Shown here: piece by piece, positions 61,296-64,000 of the stretch
Position numbering within the stretch: position 1 is the first letter of the stretch
Layout of the letters: each line of letters opens with the position of its first letter
Source of the DNA: Plectrocnemia conspersa
Lineage: Eukaryota > Arthropoda > Insecta > Trichoptera > Polycentropodidae
DNA: 64,000 bases
Direction of reading: 5' to 3'
Assembly: GCA_009617715.1 (NCBI GenBank)
Contig: VTFK01000027.1
Location: 434,001 to 498,000, forward strand
Position numbers and translations under genes: made by a program
Notes under the pieces: generated by a model
The model's database searches: none
The model's input: the letters and a program-made list of their open reading frames with translations, nothing else
What the model was told of the DNA's origin: nothing

Positions 61296-61965
61296 TGGCG
61301 GTGGGGGCAATTTTGAACACGAGGTGTTGGAAAATTAATGCCAATTCGATTAAATCACCCCGACACGAATATTAATAGGTGATTATAATTGTAATTGGAC
61401 GTGAATTACATTACTAACGGCTAAAAATCGACTACTTAAATGGTAACTCACGTCTGGATGGAAAATGTAGAATCCGCGCATTTGAAAGCTTACAAATTTT
61501 ACGTCGAGCTTATTGAGCAACTAAAATCACACGGGACAATCAGAATCGCGGTTGCCTAATTCGCCATCATCCAATAATCCAATAGTCGTACATGTTCATC
61601 AACTGGCGCACTGTTGGGCGTTTAATTGGTTCTGTTCGCGAATCGATATTATTTGTCAGCAAAGCGAGAGAGCAAGGCCTGCGGGAATTTGAGTTGATAT
61701 TCTGGAAATCGCTTAACGGCTCAAACTAGACAATATTATTATTATTACAACGGCGGATCCGAGTTTGGTTAGCCTGTTATTGCATGTAGGATGCGTTTCG
61801 GTTCTGAAATGAGTTCTAAAACGTATATATATATAATCGAACGTTAAATTTTACGAGTTGCAGCACAGCGGCTAAGCGCGAAATGCGACTCTAAAATTAA
61901 CCGAGCGAATTATTCCCGACGCGCCGGTGGAAATTTCACAGTTTTACTACCAGAACGAACGCCGC
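61296..61965. other. GC-richer island
   Basis: Balanced island with TTAATTGG and ATTAAATC homeodomain-like cores and CpG-rich stretches (61850-61960). No open frame recognised. Candidate regulatory module. Confidence 0.4.
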
Positions 61966-63300
61966 GGAAAGTGTGGAAAATAAAATAAAAACGACGTGCT
62001 TCAAACGCCCCAATATAAATCCGCAATGCGATAGAATATGTAGGTATGTGCGAAAAAAATATTTAAAAATATAAATCGATAAAACACATAACATAATAAA
62101 ATAGACCGCAATAAGTCTATCTATGTTTAGCCCATGTGTCAACTACAGATAACAGCTGAAATAATCCAAGGATAAAACCAAATATATACAAACAAGTAAT
62201 TTGTATTTACATATGTTTACTTTTCGTTAATGACATCAAGAAAGCCATTTTATGATTTAGGTTTATAGCTAAAAAGAGGATTGACATTGAAAATAATATT
62301 GTGCAGTCATCTGTCAATTGTGCAGTCTGCTGTTCACGCGTTTCGCATGATAGCTAAACTTTGTCCATTCACGCGTTTTCAAAGGTTTATAAATAATATA
62401 ACTTAAACTTGTGACGTAATAAAGATTAGAACTTTAATCTACAGATAGAAATAAATTCAATTATAATTACTTTAGGAGCGTGATAAAAATGTTACCTTTG
62501 TTAAAACATAACAATAGCTGACCGTAATGTGTTAATAACACTTTTAAGTGCTTTATTTCAAGCGGATTAAGCTTTAAAAAACATAAAACGCACTGTAACC
62601 AACCGATCGTAAAATTTAAAACAATAAATGGATAAAACGAGTTTATAAGAGAGTAAGAATTAAATTTATTTTTTTTGATATGTGCTTGAAATAAGATTTA
62701 AAGAAATGTATTTATAAATTTTTATATTTATTATTATAGTATGACAAACTTTTACAAAGTATAAAATACAAAACTATAAATTAATTTACATAAGCTTTTT
62801 TTTTGCGTCAATGGTTCAAAGAATATCTAAAGTCAGAAAAACTGAAATTTTGCGGGATATCAGTTTAAATACATAAGATTTTTTAACAAAATTACAATTT
62901 TCCGGAACTCTCATAAAAATATCGGTGTTAATTTAAAAACGCGGAATTAATTTTACTCGATATAAAACTCATTTCTTATTCTTTTGAGAAATGCTGCGAA
63001 CGTTGAGAACTAAACTGACAATTTAAATCAAAAAAGTATTTGTGAAAAAGCACTTCCGCGTGCAGCAAACATCTATAACAGTCAGAATGGACTGCTTTTT
63101 ACTATTGTTTAATGCTTATCTCAAAGCAGACGTACAACGTATTTGCGAATCTCGATCTGACTGTAACTAGATCTGTAAGTCGATCAGACATTATGAATAC
63201 CAATAAGTATGAATTAACGACTGGACTTTTTAGTCTGGGAATCAGTAATATTTATATAAAAAAAATTAAATTATAATTTATAATCAATGTCACTTACATC
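61966..63300. other. AT-rich stretch
   Basis: AT-rich, with a moderately complex patch at 62990-63250. The minus frame 61936-62142 starts in this AT-rich DNA, ends in the preceding island and is unrecognised. Confidence 0.45.
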
Positions 63301-63309
63301 TGTGGCCGA

Positions 63310-63419
63310 GTTTTGATAATAGCGCATTTTTATAAATAAACATTATAGTTTGCTGCCGTAGCTCGAACCCGCTGCCTCTTCGTTACCAGTAAAGACCTTT
63401 CGGACTACGCTATTCCGGC
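63310..63419 (-). repeat. tRNA-derived SINE, copy 2
   Basis: On the minus strand: GCCGGAATAGCGTAGTCCGA, then an anticodon loop CTGGTAA (GGT, again threonine), the B-box GCGGGTTCGAGC and the end CGGCAGCA. This matches copy 1 base for base over most of about 70 positions, and the similarity continues into the tail (TTTATTTATAAAAATGCGCTA). The B-box is better preserved than in copy 1. Confidence 0.85.
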
Positions 63420-63584
63420 ATTTTTTTGTTAATTTGTTGAGTGCTTAACGGGTATTACAGTACTTTAAAAAAACTTATTCAATACTAAAGTAATACTTTT
63501 TTAAGTAGAGAAGATGAAAAATAAAATATTGGCGTAAATAATATTTTTTATCCTATAAAATAAATTTTCTAAACAAAAATTAAA
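63420..63584. other. AT-rich spacer
   Basis: Short AT-rich sequence between the SINE and the LINE fragment. Part of it may be LINE sequence. Confidence 0.4.
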
Positions 63585-64000
63585 TCATATTTGTTGAAAA
63601 AGATAAAAACAATGTTTCGAGCATCTTCTACAAAATAGAAAAATACGAAAACTTTTCATGAGATTCGCAAATAGGGTGACTTGTATGCATTTCCATATAT
63701 CAGGAAATGATGATGTATTGAGAATTAGATAAAAAATACGTTTTAGAGAAGCAGCGAGACTGATTTCGCAACCCTTCAAAATGAAATCAGTAATCAAATC
63801 AAGCCCAAAAGAGCGCTTCAATTTATTAAAGCCGTATTTAAGATCTGACTGAGCGCTTAGTTTCTTTAATGGACAGTACTGAAGACCAAGAAAAGGAAGA
63901 AGGAAGCGACTGATCAGAAGATGAAAAATATTGATCGAAAACAGAACGAAAATATTGCGCAAAACAGTCAGCAATATTTTATGAACCGTCTAACTATATG
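63585..64000 (-). pseudogene. LINE reverse transcriptase fragment, cut by window edge
   Basis: Read on the minus strand from the edge: ADCFAQYFRSVFDQYFSSSD (about 63971-63912) matches the linker before the RT domain (FAD-x-FA-x-x-F-x-SVF). A frameshift follows. Then NKLKRSFGLDLITDFILKGC and SLAASLKRIFYLILNTSSFP with DIWKCIQVTLF fit RT blocks 1-2 (KLK-x-x-x-SPGLDGIP..., LS-x-GTFP-x-x-WK-x-x-x-V-x-P-x-FK). The next block (NYRPIS) is not recognisable. The frame 63585-63974 contains most of this. The clade cannot be fixed from this region; it differs from the Jockey copies. Confidence 0.75.

Noticed and set aside
59522..63419. Two functional tRNA-Thr genes
   Set aside because: Stem pairing is damaged in both, the B-box of copy 1 is eroded, and both share a non-tRNA tail, so they are SINE copies.

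Overview
The window is AT-rich eukaryotic nuclear DNA with no complete conventional protein-coding gene that I can recognise. The transposon families (piggyBac, Tc1, two mariner types, hAT, Helitron, Jockey-clade and other LINEs, a tRNA-derived SINE), the short 68-bp candidate intron and the tacatatgta-type simple repeats all fit an insect genome. I cannot fix the order or species. Most long open frames are chance products of AT-rich sequence, of an (AT)n microsatellite, or of GC-richer islands.

Layout, left to right. 1-3640: AT-rich DNA with two GC-richer islands. 3640-6172: a piggyBac-like element bounded by TTAA, with long inverted arms and a broken minus-strand transposase. 7700-8830: a foldback and a decayed plus-strand gene lying among TCTCGAGA palindromes. 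9031-9113: a tRNA-like repeat. 11526-11782: a pure (AT)n tract. 14045-14335: a Jockey reverse-transcriptase fragment. 15570-19250: small tandem and inverted repeats plus a candidate spliced gene fragment of unknown function (17789-17973). 20113-20395: mariner 3' half. 23168-23390: Helitron helicase tail. 30695-30913: a second mariner 3' end. 37880-39915: a decayed Jockey element with ORF1 zinc knuckles, endonuclease and RT pieces in order. 48719-50142: a Tc1-like element with a LINE 3' end nested in it. 52620-53700: a hAT remnant. 55981-56280: a candidate 5' exon on the minus strand. 59522-59640 and 63310-63419: two copies of one tRNA-Thr-like SINE. 63585-64000: a LINE RT fragment running off the edge.

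The rest follows a regular pattern: about twenty islands of 200-900 bp, visibly richer in G+C and CpG and free of repeats, separated by AT-rich deserts. They carry no convincing open frames. Such a pattern is what one expects of conserved regulatory modules in an intron or intergenic desert of a developmental gene, but that reading is an inference. If the 55981 exon is real, its intron would run leftward through this landscape.

No transposon here looks able to move. Every transposase or RT piece I translated is truncated, frameshifted or interrupted by stops. All translations and comparisons were done by eye from family knowledge, with no database search.
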